From: Synanceia verrucosa
Taxonomy: Eukaryota > Chordata > Actinopteri > Perciformes > Synanceiidae
Length of the DNA stretch: 64,000 bases
Direction of reading: 5' to 3'
Assembly (NCBI GenBank): GCA_029721515.1
Contig: CM056556.1
Location: 17,945,598-18,009,597, forward strand
Positions 1 through 11,289 of the stretch are shown piece by piece. Under the pieces are notes generated by a model. The model ran no database searches and was not told the origin of the DNA. It worked only from the letters and a program-made list of their open reading frames with translations. Numbering within the stretch: the stretch's first letter is position 1; each line of letters begins with the position of its first letter. Both the position numbers and the translations under genes were made by a program.

Positions 1-110
1 ACTAGTTAACTAGTTAATTGTGAATGCTCACTAGTTAACTAGTTAAATGCCAAAATGATCTCAATAGTTAACTAATCTCAAATGTGTACAAGTTGACTAG
101 TGCAGCCCTG
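1..110. repeat. ACTAGTTA palindromic repeat array, first block
   Basis: The window opens with back-to-back copies of the self-complementary unit ACTAGTTAACTAGTTA, with degenerate copies to about position 105. The same motif returns at about 1590-1690, 2210-2236 and 2452-2611. Such palindromic subterminal arrays are common near the ends of fish hAT-type DNA elements, but no transposase gene is seen, so the family is inferred only. Confidence 0.6.
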
Positions 111-1000
111 TGTCAATTAAACGGTACAGGAGGCAGGAAAGGGGCATGGATTAATCCTACATGTGGGCCTCTTATTGGCTCTCCAGCAAAGATACCATCC
201 AATGTAAGTTTAACCCCATAAAACCTGGTAAAAAAAATCACTGTTATCTTCCTGAGTGCTGTGCTGACCTTGGTAGAATTAGGTGCTTTGACAAAGCTGT
301 CTAAAACAGCATCATTTTTTCTGTCTGCCAAGATGAATCCATCTGTACAAATTGAAGAGGCAGATTTTCTGCTATTTGGAATGCAGTCAAAGTCTTTATT
401 TTAGATTTTGCACTATTCTTTTAACCAATTGCAGTCATCAACAAATATCTTTAACAATAGTCAATTTGAAAGGGTAGGATGGTAAATATAAAGGTTCATC
501 AATTTCTTTTGCGAAAATGGAGCTAAAAGTAAGACAGAATAAGTAAAGGAAATATATAAAACAGAGTTAGCAGTTCAGGTATTTGAAGATGTGGGGACAA
601 AGTGAGACAGCACGTTTAGTGGCTTAGAGGTGATCTGTAATTGGCACAAGGATAGAATATTAATGTCAATGTGTTGGTGATGTCTGGGCCTGTTTGTGTC
701 CCTTCTTGTTTAGTCTTTCTGCTGTAAAAACTCATGAGTGGTTCTTGCGAATAAAAAAAAAAAAATCTTCCTTGTATTTACATCATGTTTTAGCCATGGG
801 TATCAGCCATGGAATCACAATTAAATAACTGTTGTGTTATGAATGCTGCAGTTTTATTGTGTTGTTGGTGATTTTTAGTTGGTCGGCTGGCCGGAGGCAC
901 CCTGCTTTTGTGTGCAGCTATTTCCACTGATATTGCTCATTTGCGGCTTTTTATTTATATTTCAAATTCAGATGCATATTTATCAGTTGAATGTGGCTTC
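111..1000. other. No gene recognised
   Basis: The stretch is AT-rich, with stops in all frames and no domain-bearing reading frame, tRNA or clear repeat. An A-run lies near 752-765. Confidence 0.5.
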
Positions 1001-1023
1001 TTAGGGTTAGGGTTAGGGTTAGG
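1001..1023 (+). repeat. Short interstitial telomere-like run
   Basis: Three perfect TTAGGG units are followed by a fourth ending in A. This is the vertebrate telomere repeat, but it is short enough to have arisen by chance or by repair synthesis. Confidence 0.7.
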
Positions 1024-1109
1024 ATGAAATGTCTGTGTTTGAATGTTGTAATACAAATATTCAGTGCATGGGTCACAAAGGAAATGTTGGGTGAATCTGA
1101 GGTAGTAAC

Positions 1110-1560
1110 TAGCCTAGAAATCTAGACGCACCCTAGCGACAAAAAATAATTTTGCTGAACAGGAAGGTCTAATGGGGCACCACAGGAGATAATCCTGGCT
1201 CAGGCAAGAATCTGACGGACCAATCACAACGCTCTATTTGTGTAGCGAGTCATTGGGATGGGCATAGCACAATGATGACAGGGCTGTGCGACACTGGAGA
1301 TAGCACAACAAGGAAGATGGCTGTGGCTAACGAACAGCGGTCATTTGAATCTGCTCTGTCATTGATTTTGGAAGAGTTAGACTTAGGCTTTTCTTTGAAA
1401 ATTGAGCAGAAAGAAGCACTCAAGTCATCCATTTTAAAGAAGGATGTATTTGCTGTTTTGCTGACTACTTTTACTTTGCCGACCAGTTACGGTAAAAGGC
1501 TTCAACTCTGCCTATAGACTGCCCCCAGACTATATATTTCATGTCTGGCTTGTCAGGCTA
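1110..1560 (+). mobile_element. Small DNA element with imperfect terminal inverted repeats
   Basis: The left end reads TAGCCTAGAAATCTAGACGC. The right end, read on the minus strand, begins TAGCCTGACAAGCCAGAC. A deleted relative lies at 26564-26750 in the opposite orientation and shares both ends, including the segment around TTCAACTCTGCCTATAGACT, which defines this as one repeat family. The flanks GTAGTAAC and AGTAGTCA resemble each other but are not a clean target duplication. A helicase-like coding fragment lies inside. Confidence 0.6.
1272..1517 (+). pseudogene. Helicase N-terminal fragment inside the small element
   Basis: The 81-codon frame contains FSLKIEQKEALKSSILKKDVF followed after a short disruption by PTSYGK. 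This resembles the Q-motif to Walker A segment of RecQ-like helicases, where a block of the type KDVFAVLPTGYGKS is usual. The ATP-binding motif is altered and split by a few extra residues, and nothing of helicase motifs II to VI follows. It therefore cannot encode a working enzyme. It may be a relic of the autonomous parent of the element, or a captured piece of a host helicase gene. The frame stops inside the element before the right terminal repeat. Confidence 0.45.
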
Positions 1561-1589
1561 AGTAGTCATCCTACTTTGCCAGGAGATTC

Positions 1590-1690
1590 ACTTGTAAGTT
1601 AACAGTAACAAATGACCTGTTAACTACTCAGCTAGTTAACTAGTAGGCTATCCAACTAGTAAGTTAATTAACTAGCTAACTAGTTTACTT
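1590..1690. repeat. ACTAGTTA palindromic repeat, second block
   Basis: Several copies of GCTAGTTAACTAGTAGG and related units lie here, next to the right end of the small element. They are the same family as the block at the window start. Confidence 0.55.
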
Positions 1691-2205
1691 ATTATCTAAC
1701 AAACACAATAAAGCATTAATAACACAGTTATCTAATTGTGAGTCCATGACTGATCTCATAAATCATCATGCTGACTATGTCATTACACATTTAAGTGCAC
1801 CGCAACACTGCGAGGCAAACAATAGACAGTGTGGACTTCAGTGGGTCGCATGTTAGCATTGTTGTTACCTGAGTTGCAATTTTGTCCCTTTTGCAAAGTG
1901 TTCAAACTCAGCACAGACTGGGAAATGACCGAGTACTGATGCATACTGCCATGATTAATAAAAAAGGTGTATCAGATCAATACACAGGCTGTGAACAAAC
2001 ATGGTTTCCCCGATCGGTGGGCTTTCCTAAGAATGTAGTATGTAATATGTAGTATTTCCTGAGGAAACACGTTAACCGTGAACTAGTGCAAATGAAGCAC
2101 ACGGGATATACAAAATCCTGAGTATTAATTGGTTGTCATGTTTCATTCTGGACTGGAGAGCCAATAGGAAGTGTCAGTGCATGCTCCTCCCACCTCATCA
2201 TTATT
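1691..2205. other. No gene recognised
   Basis: No coding or RNA signal was found between the two ACTAGTTA blocks. Confidence 0.5.
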
Positions 2206-2611
2206 TTTTGTTTCTGTAACTAGTTAACTAGTGCTTATATTTCCTTGCAGTAGAAAGCTAGTTACCGGGTTCGAGGCCTTTCTGTGTGGAGTTAGCATGT
2301 TCTCCCTGTGTCTGCGTGGGTTCTCTGTGGGTACTCTGGCTTCCTCCCACCATCCAAAAACATGCATGGGGATTAGATTAATTGGCAAATTTAAATTGCC
2401 CGTAGGTGTGAATGTCAATGTGAGTGGTTGTCTGTCTGTAGTTGGTTTACTGGTCAACTAGTCGATAGCTTTATTAGTTAACTAGTAAAAATTTTCGGGT
2501 TCAGCTAGTTCATTGCTAAGGGCAAAAAACACTTGAACTAGTTAACTAGTGAGCATTTTGACTTTCAGTAGTTAACTAGTAAGGCACAATTTACTACTTA
2601 ACTAGTGACCT
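2206..2611. repeat. ACTAGTTA palindromic repeat, third block, split by a SINE piece
   Basis: Units such as AACTAGTTAACTAGT occur at 2217-2233 and repeatedly at 2452-2611. The SINE fragment at about 2245-2440 sits between them, so the SINE probably inserted into, or was captured within, the array. Confidence 0.55.
2245..2440 (+). repeat. tRNA-derived SINE (V-SINE/DANA-mermaid type), truncated
   Basis: It begins close to the B-box (GGTTCGAGGC) and runs through the conserved body (TGTGTGGAGTTAGCATG, then CATCCAAAAACATGCATGGG) to the TGAGTGGTTGTCTG segment. It lacks the A-box head and the GGATGGATGG tail of the full copies at 13115 and 35092. Confidence 0.85.
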
Positions 2612-4010
2612 TAATTCATGATTGACTCATTAACATGTTAGTTTTTGCAGCTCATTAGTGAACTTGTGTTTTTGACATGTGATATGAAGGATATCGGATA
2701 AATACTCTCTTGGCTTTCCATACATATTCAGAAGAGTGCACCTTTTTAATAAGGACTCATCTATCATGTAATGAGCAGACAGCTCCATTTCACAAGTCTT
2801 GTGGAATTTGTGCCAGGGTTACACAGTCATGTCCTTAAACACTAAACAAACCCAATGCTACAGATTTTTTTTTTTTTTTCAACCATCACACCGTCATTTC
2901 TGCTGCAGAGAAATATGGGGATTGCTATTCAGGCTTGCACTCGATTGTGTTTCACAAGATTGTGGAACAGTATGAGCTGTACAAGCTAACACCATGAAAA
3001 TATATTTAACTCTTATTTATCTACAAGGACTACACTAAAGGATTGATTATGAGTAATAATTGTGTAATTTATGTTGCACAGATCATTTCTATTACCATTT
3101 GCAGCTGTATTGCTCCTTCAGAAATTAAATGTCATGGTGTTATTTTGCAAATGAGTACATTTAATTTCCCCTTATCTTTGAACACTGCAGCACAAAGTCT
3201 CTGATTTATCCTCACCAATAGTATATATAGTATAATTAGAGAAAATTAACAGCTACTTTTAGTAGAAGTAAAAGGTCCTGCTGTGTAGTCAATTCAGATC
3301 AATTTAAAGTGCACTGATGTTGGCTTTACAATTTCTTAGGTGAACAAGGGGAAAGTGGTCGATTGAATTAGGATTTTAAGACTTAAAACTATATAGGTGA
3401 CATAGGTCACATATTATTAAGATGTTTGTAATTTGTCTGGACACTGTTTACTGGACTTGGCTGCCAACAGTGCTAAAATCAGCTGGTTCTTTCAGCAGCT
3501 GAAAATTATGACAAGACAAACATGAAAGTGGGCAAAGTACTTCATGTCCAAAATAATATTCATGGTGAAATTCACTCTGCATTTACATATCACAAATAAA
3601 GAATGATAGAATGATATAATAAGACAAAGACAATTCTTGCTCTGATGTAATCTAATGTCATAGCTCAAGTAATTTACACAATGCCCTGAAGAATGCCATT
3701 TATTGATTTAAATATGTTAATACAGTTATGTAATGTTCTATATATTCTAATTTAAATTATACAACAGGAATGTCTGCAGTGCTCTCCTGACACTGAGAAT
3801 AAGCCAAATTGTTGCCATGACATAGTATGTCCCCATATTTCTCAGGATGACAGGCACTGTTCTATGGCTGGAAGGTCATAGTTCTGATTTCCCTCCACAG
3901 CCAACCTTGAGTCAGTGATATGCATCCAGTGCATGTTTTTTATGGCTCTGGACAGATATGTTCTTTTCATCTGTACCCTGAGAAATGTTATTTGTTTGTA
4001 AGGAATTTTA
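2612..4010. other. No gene recognised
   Basis: AT-rich DNA without an open frame carrying recognisable domains. The left boundary of the piggyBac element follows at 4011. Confidence 0.5.
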
Positions 4011-4527
4011 TTAACTCTCCTATTACCCTCAAATATTACTCACATTTCGTCCTTGGGGTCAATTTGACCCCAGGGATATTTGCCCCTAGAAAATGATTTA
4101 CAGGAAATTGTTGACCAAGTTTTTGTATCAGGCACATTGTTTATTTGTTGAATACACAAATATCCACCTGATAATAAACCTGGACCCCTCCTCTAGCGCC
4201 ACCATCAGGCTAAACTTTTGAATTAGAAATAATTTATCTTGAAAATCTTTCATCCAAATCTTTTCTAATTTGGGGTGCACATTCATGATTCTCACAGAAT
4301 GAACCATAGTGATTCATTAACCCCACCCCACCCATCCCTCTCACTCCCCCCTCCTCTTTTTTTTATCCGGGCTTGGGACCGGCAGTGGAGTTAAAGATTT
4401 TTTTTTTTGTTGTTTTTATGATCTTTTTTGTTTTGTTTTTTTCTTTTTTATGAAACAAAATCACAATGAGAACATCAGTCAGAACATGTAACAGCTCTTT
4501 ATGCCCACAGTCAGCTTCTAGTCTGCC

Positions 4528-6217
4528 CTACTTTACACAGGATGTACAGAGAGTGTGTGCATGGTCCTTGCAGACTTATTTCTTGCATGAGGAACAGGTC
4601 ATGCTGGTCTTGGAATCATTTCGGGTGGGACAAACCTGACACCTGCCACGTTTCTTGCCTGCAGTTTGTGCCATTGGAGGAGTTTGGGTGTTTGTCCCTG
4701 TCTGTATCTAATTCACAATAGCTACAGCAGCTGGTGATGCTCTTGGAAGGCACTGTCGTCTCTCAATCTGAGGTTTGACCAGTGCATTACCAAGCTCCTC
4801 CAGGAAAATCCTCCTTCTGCTTAGTTTTCCCCTGTTCCAGTCCTTGTTTATTTCACACCATATAACAAATGCATTGTATGCACTCACATCAATGACGTGA
4901 AAGAAGACAACAAGGGGCCAACGAGCAGTCATGCGTCGACAGCTGTATGTAGCTGTGACCTTGTCCAGGTTGTCCACCCCTCCCTTTGTGTCATTGTAGT
5001 CTAGCACCATTTGTGGCTTTTTTAATTCTCTGCTGCTCAGGGCAGCATCTTTGTGCATGGTGCAAGACATTTTTCCCTTTCTTGGGGCAAAAGGACACCA
5101 AAGTTGCTTTATCAGTGAAGGAAAAAAAACAGAAGATGTTACCTTCCTGTTCTTGACAGCAAGAAGTTCAGAGGGAAGCTCTGGTTTGTTCTTTCTCACT
5201 GTCCCCAACATTGTGATCTTCCTTTTCAGCAATTCCTCACCCAGGGCATAAGATGTGAAAAAAATTATCACACGTAATATTATGCCCATGCAGTCCTTTG
5301 GCCATATCAAGCACAACTCTTGTGCCCTGTTTTTTTCTGGTGCTTCGCCAGGCGATTTGCCAGTGTAAACTTGCAAATTCCAGGCAAAGCTGGACGGCGC
5401 ATCACATGCTGCCCATATCTTGATGCCATATTTGGCAGGTTTACTTGGCATATATTGCCAGCGCCCATTGGACAGCGCCCACGAAATGCAACCAAGCATT
5501 CATCAACAGTGACGTTGGAACCTGGATTGTAAATCGGGGTAAATGTTCCACCCACTTGTCCCACACATCCCTTATTGCCTCAAGTTTATCGCGTTCCCGT
5601 CTGCCCTGCCTTGTTTCTTTGTCATCAAAGTGTATGACACGGGACAAAACTTGGAATTTCTTCAGAGACATGGTGGCTGGAAATATTGCCCTTCCAGTTT
5701 CGGCATTCCAAAGACTTGCTGTTGCCTCACCTTTAGACTTGTAAACACCTGCTAAAATTAGCAGGCCAATGTAGGCTTCCAAGTCTACCACATCGAGGTC
5801 TTCCCAAGCGTCCCCATACACACGCTTCCCCTCTAAATTCATCATCACATGAACAATATTTTGAATTGGTAGCGTTATGAAGAGCTCAAATGATGACTTG
5901 ATGTCATCAACACGACTGATAGCGTATCTAGTTGGGCCTGGAACCATCTTTATAACATTGGCTGGCCTAAGTCTACTCTTCTGTTCAGGTGGACAAAGGG
6001 ACCATAATATTTTCCCATTTTTGGAGGGGATCGTTTGTGCTGGTTGAGTGCCAACAGGAGGGTCAACACTCTCATTCTCATCAAATGAGAATGAGTCAAA
6101 ATCAGGGTCTTCCTCGATACAATCCTCTGTCTCAGACACATTCTCCTCCATGTCATTCTCACATTCAAAGAGCTGCTCTAAAACCTCACTTACAGTAAAC
6201 CTTCTTCCAGAGGCCAT
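4528..6217 (-). pseudogene. piggyBac transposase, frameshifted
   Basis: Translation starts at MASGRRF (6217) with an acidic N-terminus, as in piggyBac-derived (PGBD-like) proteins. The DDE_Tnp_1_7 core follows: the first catalytic aspartate lies in NVTVDECLVAFRGRCP, a FFTSYALGEELLKRK block follows, and the third aspartate lies in TKGGVDNLD. The C-terminal cysteine-rich domain (CQVC, CSSC, VCKDH, CTSC) reaches a stop at 4528. The gene is broken: the frame changes near 5530-5550 and again near 5460, the region of the second aspartate (about 5270) is readable only with compensating frameshifts, and in-frame stops occur at about 4705 and inside the cysteine-rich domain. Expected length is about 560 codons, matching the family. 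It is on the minus strand of its own transposon and has no intron. Confidence 0.9.
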
Positions 6218-6384
6218 TCTCAAATAAAGATATAGATATCTTGCAGATTGAGAGCACACTGACGAATGATTTGGATAGGGAGCAAGCTTTTATATGTTTG
6301 CTCCTCCCTTATTTTGCATGAGCTACCAATGTCCTTGCGGGAAAACCCACCCTCCACAGCACGAGAAATATCAGTTCTACTTTG

Positions 6385-6540
6385 GCAGGTGTGAGTGCTC
6401 ACTTGCAGGTGTGGGAATGCTAGGTCACATACACACACAGACAAACACACAGACACACACACACACACACTCCATGTGATGTATCCACTCAAATATATCA
6501 ATTCTGCACCTGCAGGTGTGGGAATGTTAGGTCACACACA

Positions 6541-6571
<31 letters not shown>

Positions 6572-6660
6572 CATGTAATGTATCAAAACAAAAGTATCAA
6601 TACTGCACCTGCAGGTTTGGGACTGTTAGGTCAAACAAGGGTCACACACAGGCAGACCAG
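6385..6660 (+). repeat. Minisatellite of about 105-bp units with CA runs
   Basis: About two and a half copies of a unit running GCAGGTGTGGGAATG, TAGGTCACA, a variable (CA)n run, CCATGTRATGTATC and a short AT stretch ending TGCACCT. The CA runs at about 6420-6470 and 6534-6571 vary in length between units. It lies between the transposase start and the right piggyBac end. Confidence 0.8.
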
Positions 6661-6939
6661 TTTTACATAATTAAAAAAGCTTGGGGTCAAATTGACGCCA
6701 GAGGAACACCGATGCATGCAATATGTCTCCAGCACATTGTAAAAATATCATCATGAAAATTTTATGCTTAATCAATTGTACTTATCAAATTCGGAAAAGT
6801 CATAAAATATGAAGCAAAAAAAAAAGTCAACTATTATTTTTTGAATGATAAACATTGAATGGGGTCAAATTGACCCCAAGGATAACAGGAGGGTTCAGGG
6901 TTCGCCAAATGTGGGTTAAAAATTACTTTGGCGTGTGAT

Positions 6940-6995
6940 CAGGGCCGCCTCTGACCAAACTGGGGCCCTAAGTGAAATTTTATTTTGATATCTGT
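6940..6995 (+). mobile_element. hAT-type terminal fragment
   Basis: CAGGGCCGCCTCTGACC followed by GGGGCCCTAAGTG resembles the 5' end of a fish hAT family. A second copy lies at 27093-27145 in the same orientation. No transposase is attached. Confidence 0.45.
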
Positions 6996-7637
6996 TCGCT
7001 ATTTTTCAGGAATATTGGATTATTGGACTAAATTTCACAGTTGGATTTTTGGATCATCACAAATTCATCAATTATTTGAACAATCAACAAAACAATCATT
7101 TTGAGCTGTTTTGCTTTTGCCTTGCATGAATTTTAAATAAATCAACATCTGCAGTTAAAGTAAAAGTTCCAGACATTATTTTTGTCTCTTCTCAATGCTG
7201 TGTTCTTCTAGTATGCGCAACATCAACTTATGGTTCCTATAGGTTGCTCTAGCCAACTAAATCAAACAGAAGTTTGGGAGTATTCTTATCCAAGTCTCTT
7301 ATCCAAACTTTTCTTAGCATTTACCAAGTGCACAGATCCATGAGAGGAGAGCTTCCATGAAAGGGCATGGCTGGTATCTGTAATGGGCTCGGGCTACTCA
7401 GCTTGGTGCTTTACCAGAGGAAGCAGGGTAGATGTCCTCAGTTTTTCTAATTTCAGTAATACCAATAGGGCCTAGAATTTGGACCCTTTAAACAGAGAGC
7501 TGGATGATACCTCCTGTAACAGGGGATATCTCGGGGATCCAAACAAACTTTTAAATTAAATTCAAACATTTTCAACATTCAATTTTTAAATTTAATGCTA
7601 AAATTTTCAACATTCAACTTTTAAATTAAATTCACAC
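6996..7637. other. No gene; AT-rich sequence with a local repeat
   Basis: No gene recognised. From about 7545 the segment CTTTTAAATTAAATTCA recurs with CATTTTCAACATTCAA between copies. Related AT-rich units resume after the LINE at 8358, so the LINE inserted into this repeat. Confidence 0.5.
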
Positions 7638-8357
7638 CATCCATCCAACCATTCTCTTCCGCTTATCCAGGGTTGGGTCGCCGGGGCAGCAGACTAAGCA
7701 GGGAAGCCCAGAATTCCCTCTCCCCAGCCACTTCATCCAGTTCTTCCGGAGGGATCCCAAGGCGTTCCCAGGCCAACCGGGAGACACAGTCTCTCCAGCG
7801 TGTCCTGGGTCGTCCTCTGGGTCTCCTGCCGGTGGGACGTGCCCGGTACACCTCACCAGGGAAGCGTCCGGGGGGGCATCCTAACCAGATGCCCGAGCCA
7901 CCTCATCTGGCTCCTCTTGATGCGGAGGAGCAGTGGCTCTACTCTGAGCCCCTCCCGGATGACCGAACTTCTCACCCTATCTCTAAGGGAGAGCCCGGAC
8001 ACCGTGCGGAGGAAGCTCATTTCGGCCACTTGTATCCGTGATCTTGTTCTTTCGGTCACGACCCACAGTTTGTGAGAAAGGTGAGGGTAGGAACGTAGAT
8101 CGACTGGTAAATTGAGAGCTTCGCCTTTCGGCGCCTTTCTTCACCACGATGAACCGATACAGCGTCCGCATCACTGCAGAAGCTGCACCGATCCGCCTGT
8201 CGATCCATTCTTCCCTCACTCGTGAACAAGACCCCAAGATACTTAAACTCCTCCACTTGGGGCAAGATCTCATTCCCAACCTGGAGACCCTTGAATGGAG
8301 ACCCCCAACCTTTTCCGACTGAGGACCATGGCCTCAGATTTGGAGGTGCTGATTCAC
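7638..8357 (-). pseudogene. 3' end of a LINE retrotransposon, 5'-truncated
   Basis: Read on the minus strand this encodes the C-terminus of a LINE reverse-transcriptase protein: VEEFKYLGVLFTSEGRMD near 8240, KLSIYQSIYVPTLTF, then MTERTRSRIQVAEMSFLRTV, SQMRWLGHLVRMPP and GRRPRGRPRTRWRD ... ISRLAWERLGIPPEEL. Several frame changes and stops show decay. The copy ends in GGATAAGCGG and GGTTGGATGGATGG. It is bounded by a 13-bp direct repeat, ATTAAATTCACAC, at 7625-7637 and 8358-8370, as expected of target-primed insertion, and 5' truncation is typical. I do not assign the clade firmly. The 3' terminus matches the 3' tail of the SINE family in this window. Confidence 0.85.
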
Positions 8358-8370
8358 ATTAAATTCACAC

Positions 8371-9530
8371 ATTTTGAACATTTAACTTTGAAATTATACA
8401 TTCATATTTTATCAACGTTTATTCTACTTCACCTTCATCCTACTACATTAAACTCAGCATCAGCAGATTGGTTTAGGCTTTTATTTTCAACACTTCAATT
8501 CAAACAATTCATTCTCATTCTTCATTTTTTCAACATTTATTGTACTTCACCTTCCCAAAACATTCAACTCAGCACTAGCAGATTACCTTAAGCTAAGCAG
8601 AATTCAACATTAGCAGCGCAGCTTCAGCTGACAGCATTCCCACACATTTTCAGCAGGAAATGCATTTTCTAGTTCTATTTTGCTGTTTGAACATTGTCCA
8701 AATTATCACAATTTATGATGCCTGTTATTCTTCCAAGTAAGACGTGTGGCAGATGACCCTGTTCATTCAGTAATCCATGCAAGCAGGTAACATTTTCTTG
8801 ATGTTTGAAATGAACTGGGGAATAGAAAAAGCTCCCAGGCTAACTGAAAGCACTGAACACTCTCAAAAGCCACCGTGTCTTTCCAGAAAATACAGTGTTT
8901 TCATATGTTTTCCATTCCAGATATTATCCATTTAATTGGATAGCCCACTGGTATGATACTGTAAAACTAGGATACAAAACTATGTCTGTAAAACACCAAA
9001 TGCAGACCTGACACAATTTTAACACAATGGCGAATGTAAATAACATCCTGTGCAATTAAATTTCAAGCAATTAGACGTAAGCTCTTGGAGAGGTTTGCTT
9101 CTTTTGTTTTGTGATTCAATTAAGTTTACATGTGGAACAATTCAGGTGTGGCTTGCTGAGCCTGTGGCAAGAACACAAACAGGAAACATGAGGAAGACCA
9201 GAAATGATAATGCCGTAGGGTTTTTTTTTTTTTTTGTGTGTGTTGTCGGGGTCTGCAACTCCCTGGAATGCTGACCTTTGGTGTGCATTCTAATATAATG
9301 AATCAGTGAACTGTGTGTAAAACTAAAGCTTTCTTTGTGTAACACATACATTCATAGATTTTTAATCCTAATGAGAAACTTTTCCTGTGATTTACTTTCT
9401 TAGCCAAAAGATTATATATTCACTCGTGTCTGTACATGTGTGCATCTCTGTCTGCCTGGCTGCCTATACCTGATCTCACAGGACCCATCAGCCTAATATT
9501 TTTATGTTCATTTATGGTGGTATGCTCAAG
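8371..9530. other. No gene recognised
   Basis: AT-rich sequence with a T-run near 9220. Only short frames without domains are present. Confidence 0.5.
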
Positions 9531-9534
9531 GCAA

Positions 9535-10025
9535 TGGCGGTCTTACCATTAGGCAACACTAGGCGGTTGCCTAGGGCCTTGAGTTTCTGGGGGCCCCTAA
9601 AACTCCTCATACACTTATGGTTAATAGAGGTTTCACTTTTTTGGATACATTAATTATGTTTTTGATTAAAATTCATTCGCTGCCAGCAGAATGCTTATCG
9701 TAAGTGTCTCGGAGCCCCCCTTCAGTCCCTACTACATTGGAGTCCATCTTACTGCGCCTGTGTAGAAAGGATTTAGGAAGATAGTAGCAAAATGTTCAAA
9801 AACAAATGGCGTGAACCAGAAGAGATGAGAAGAAAACAAAAGAAAAGAAAACAGAGGGAAAGAGACTATGAGAAGAAGTAACCCCAGTGGTGCTAGAAAA
9901 AGGAAAAAGAAGGAGGACAGCTGAAAACTGTCAAATTTATTGAAAGTGACTGATTTTTTCAACGCGGCAACGGCTACCGCAAGTGATACAACGTCAACAC
10001 CGGTTGAGGAGGGTTTAGTCGTGTG
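9535..10025 (+). pseudogene. hAT-like 5' region with basic N-terminal coding fragment
   Basis: A GGTTGCCTAGGGCC block is followed at about 9800-10020 by a highly basic stretch (many Lys/Arg codons), a piece readable as PSGARKRKKKE, and a phase-shifted piece readable as VTDFFNAATATASDTTST. This arrangement (basic run, then FF-containing segment, then Ser/Thr-rich linker) resembles the N-terminus of ZMYM/hAT-type transposase proteins in fish. Stops and frameshifts interrupt it, and no BED finger or catalytic domain follows. Assignment is tentative. Confidence 0.35.
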
Positions 10026-10029
10026 GAGA

Positions 10030-10720
10030 TGATGGGCCGACTAGTGAGTATCATAAGTGTCCTCCAAGGGGTAACTTTTTTCTGTATTGAAAAGTATTCC
10101 GTTAAGTTATGCATTAAAAACATTACAAAGTATGTAACTTAGAGAAGTACTCACAAAATTAATCATTAAAATGATCCTCGTCAGTGTTATAGCTTTGAAT
10201 TAATATTGCTTTAATGTGCGTTATCATTTACTGATGTTTGAGGTTGAGCCAATTTTAAACAAATTTATGTACTGTTGGACAGTTCAAGCAATTGTCATAT
10301 ATTAGTAGCATCACTATTTCACATCACATCTCTCCTGTGAGATGCAGCATGTTTTCAGCCTTGTCCAGCTGGTCCAAGAGAGGTTTTTTTTTAAGAGTTT
10401 TGGCCTAAGAAGTCACCCAACAAAGGAAGACTCTTTCATGCATAAAGCTGTCAGACAAATGTAGTGGAGTAGAAAATGCATTTTGGCTTGAATTTGTGCA
10501 CATTGAAAGATAGTGTGATGACAGTTCAGTTATTTTTGTAATGGAGATTTTTTTTGTTTCTCTGGCAAAAAGGACAAATGAATAACAAGAAAAAAAACAT
10601 AATTAAAAACAAACAAACATCAGCATCAGCTATCAGCCAAATTGTTATTTTAAACAATGGTATCAGCTCAGAATTTCAAAATTGGTGCATCCCTGGAGGG
10701 CCCCATGCCTGCATTTGCCT
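10030..10720. other. No gene recognised
   Basis: No domain-bearing frame was found. An A-rich segment lies at about 10580-10615. Confidence 0.5.
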
Positions 10721-11276
10721 ATGGCGCTTTTCCACTACACAGTAATGGCACGGCACGGTATGGCACAGCACGTTATGGCCCAGTTACCGTTGCTTTTCCA
10801 TTACAACTGAGTACCTCCTTGGCATGGGCGTCATACGGCAGCGCGAAACTGCTGTAACTTTATTTACATGTGACACAGACAACCAGGAAGAAGAAGAACA
10901 TCAACACAAACAATGGACACCGAAGCGATCATGTATTTGTTGCTCACTCTGTGACTTTTTGTCACGCACAAAGCGAAAGAAGAGAGACAGAGAAGACTCT
11001 AGGAAGTGTAAAAATAAAAAATGGCAGAATCGAGTTGTGTTTGGCTTTTACAGTCCAATCGGACATCCCGCATCCAATGATGCTTCCAATGACAACACTC
11101 GTCAGACAATCAGTGGAAGGCAATCGGCTGACATTGCATTTTAGTATCGCTTCGGCTCGCTTGAAACCAGGGCTGAGGAGGTACGGAAAAAGTACCGGGT
11201 ACCAGGTACTAGTGGAAAAGTGCCACAACCGTGTAGAGCTGTGCCGTACTGTACCGCGCCTGTGGAAAAGCGCCAT
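10721..11276. mobile_element. MITE-like DNA element with GGCGCTTTTCCAC ends
   Basis: The left end is ATGGCGCTTTTCCAC and the right end is GTGGAAAAGCGCCAT, a 15-bp inverted pair. Inside the right end lie GTACCGGGTACCAGGTACTAG and several GGCACGG/CGTACTG short repeats. The right half recurs in reverse at 34697-34920, confirming a repeat family. The flanks show no clear target duplication. Reading frames inside carry no recognised domain. Confidence 0.7.
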
Positions 11277-11289
11277 TAGTCTGCCCCTG

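Larger units (their letters stand above)
4011..6897 (-). mobile_element. piggyBac DNA transposon, near full length, inactive
   Basis: The left end is TTAA followed by CTCTCCTATTACCCTC. The right end, read inward on the minus strand, is CCCTCCTGTTATCCTTGG, flanked by TTCA where the TTAA target would be. Both ends hold a subterminal palindrome (GGGGTCAATTTGACCCC at the left, GGGGTCAAATTGACCCC at the right), and a degenerate copy lies near 6680. piggyBac elements characteristically insert at TTAA and begin with CCCT-like ends. The element encloses a decayed transposase gene on the minus strand and a minisatellite between the gene start and the right end. Confidence 0.85.

Noticed and set aside
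5445..5744. Plus-strand open frames inside the piggyBac element
   Set aside because: They are antisense shadows of the minus-strand transposase and show no domain.
6395..6670. His/Thr-rich frames across the piggyBac minisatellite
   Set aside because: They are translations of the CA runs.
10721..11276. A target duplication for the GGCGCTTTTCCAC MITE
   Set aside because: Flanks ATTTGCCT and TAGTCTGC do not match, and TA or TTA alternatives do not fit both ends.
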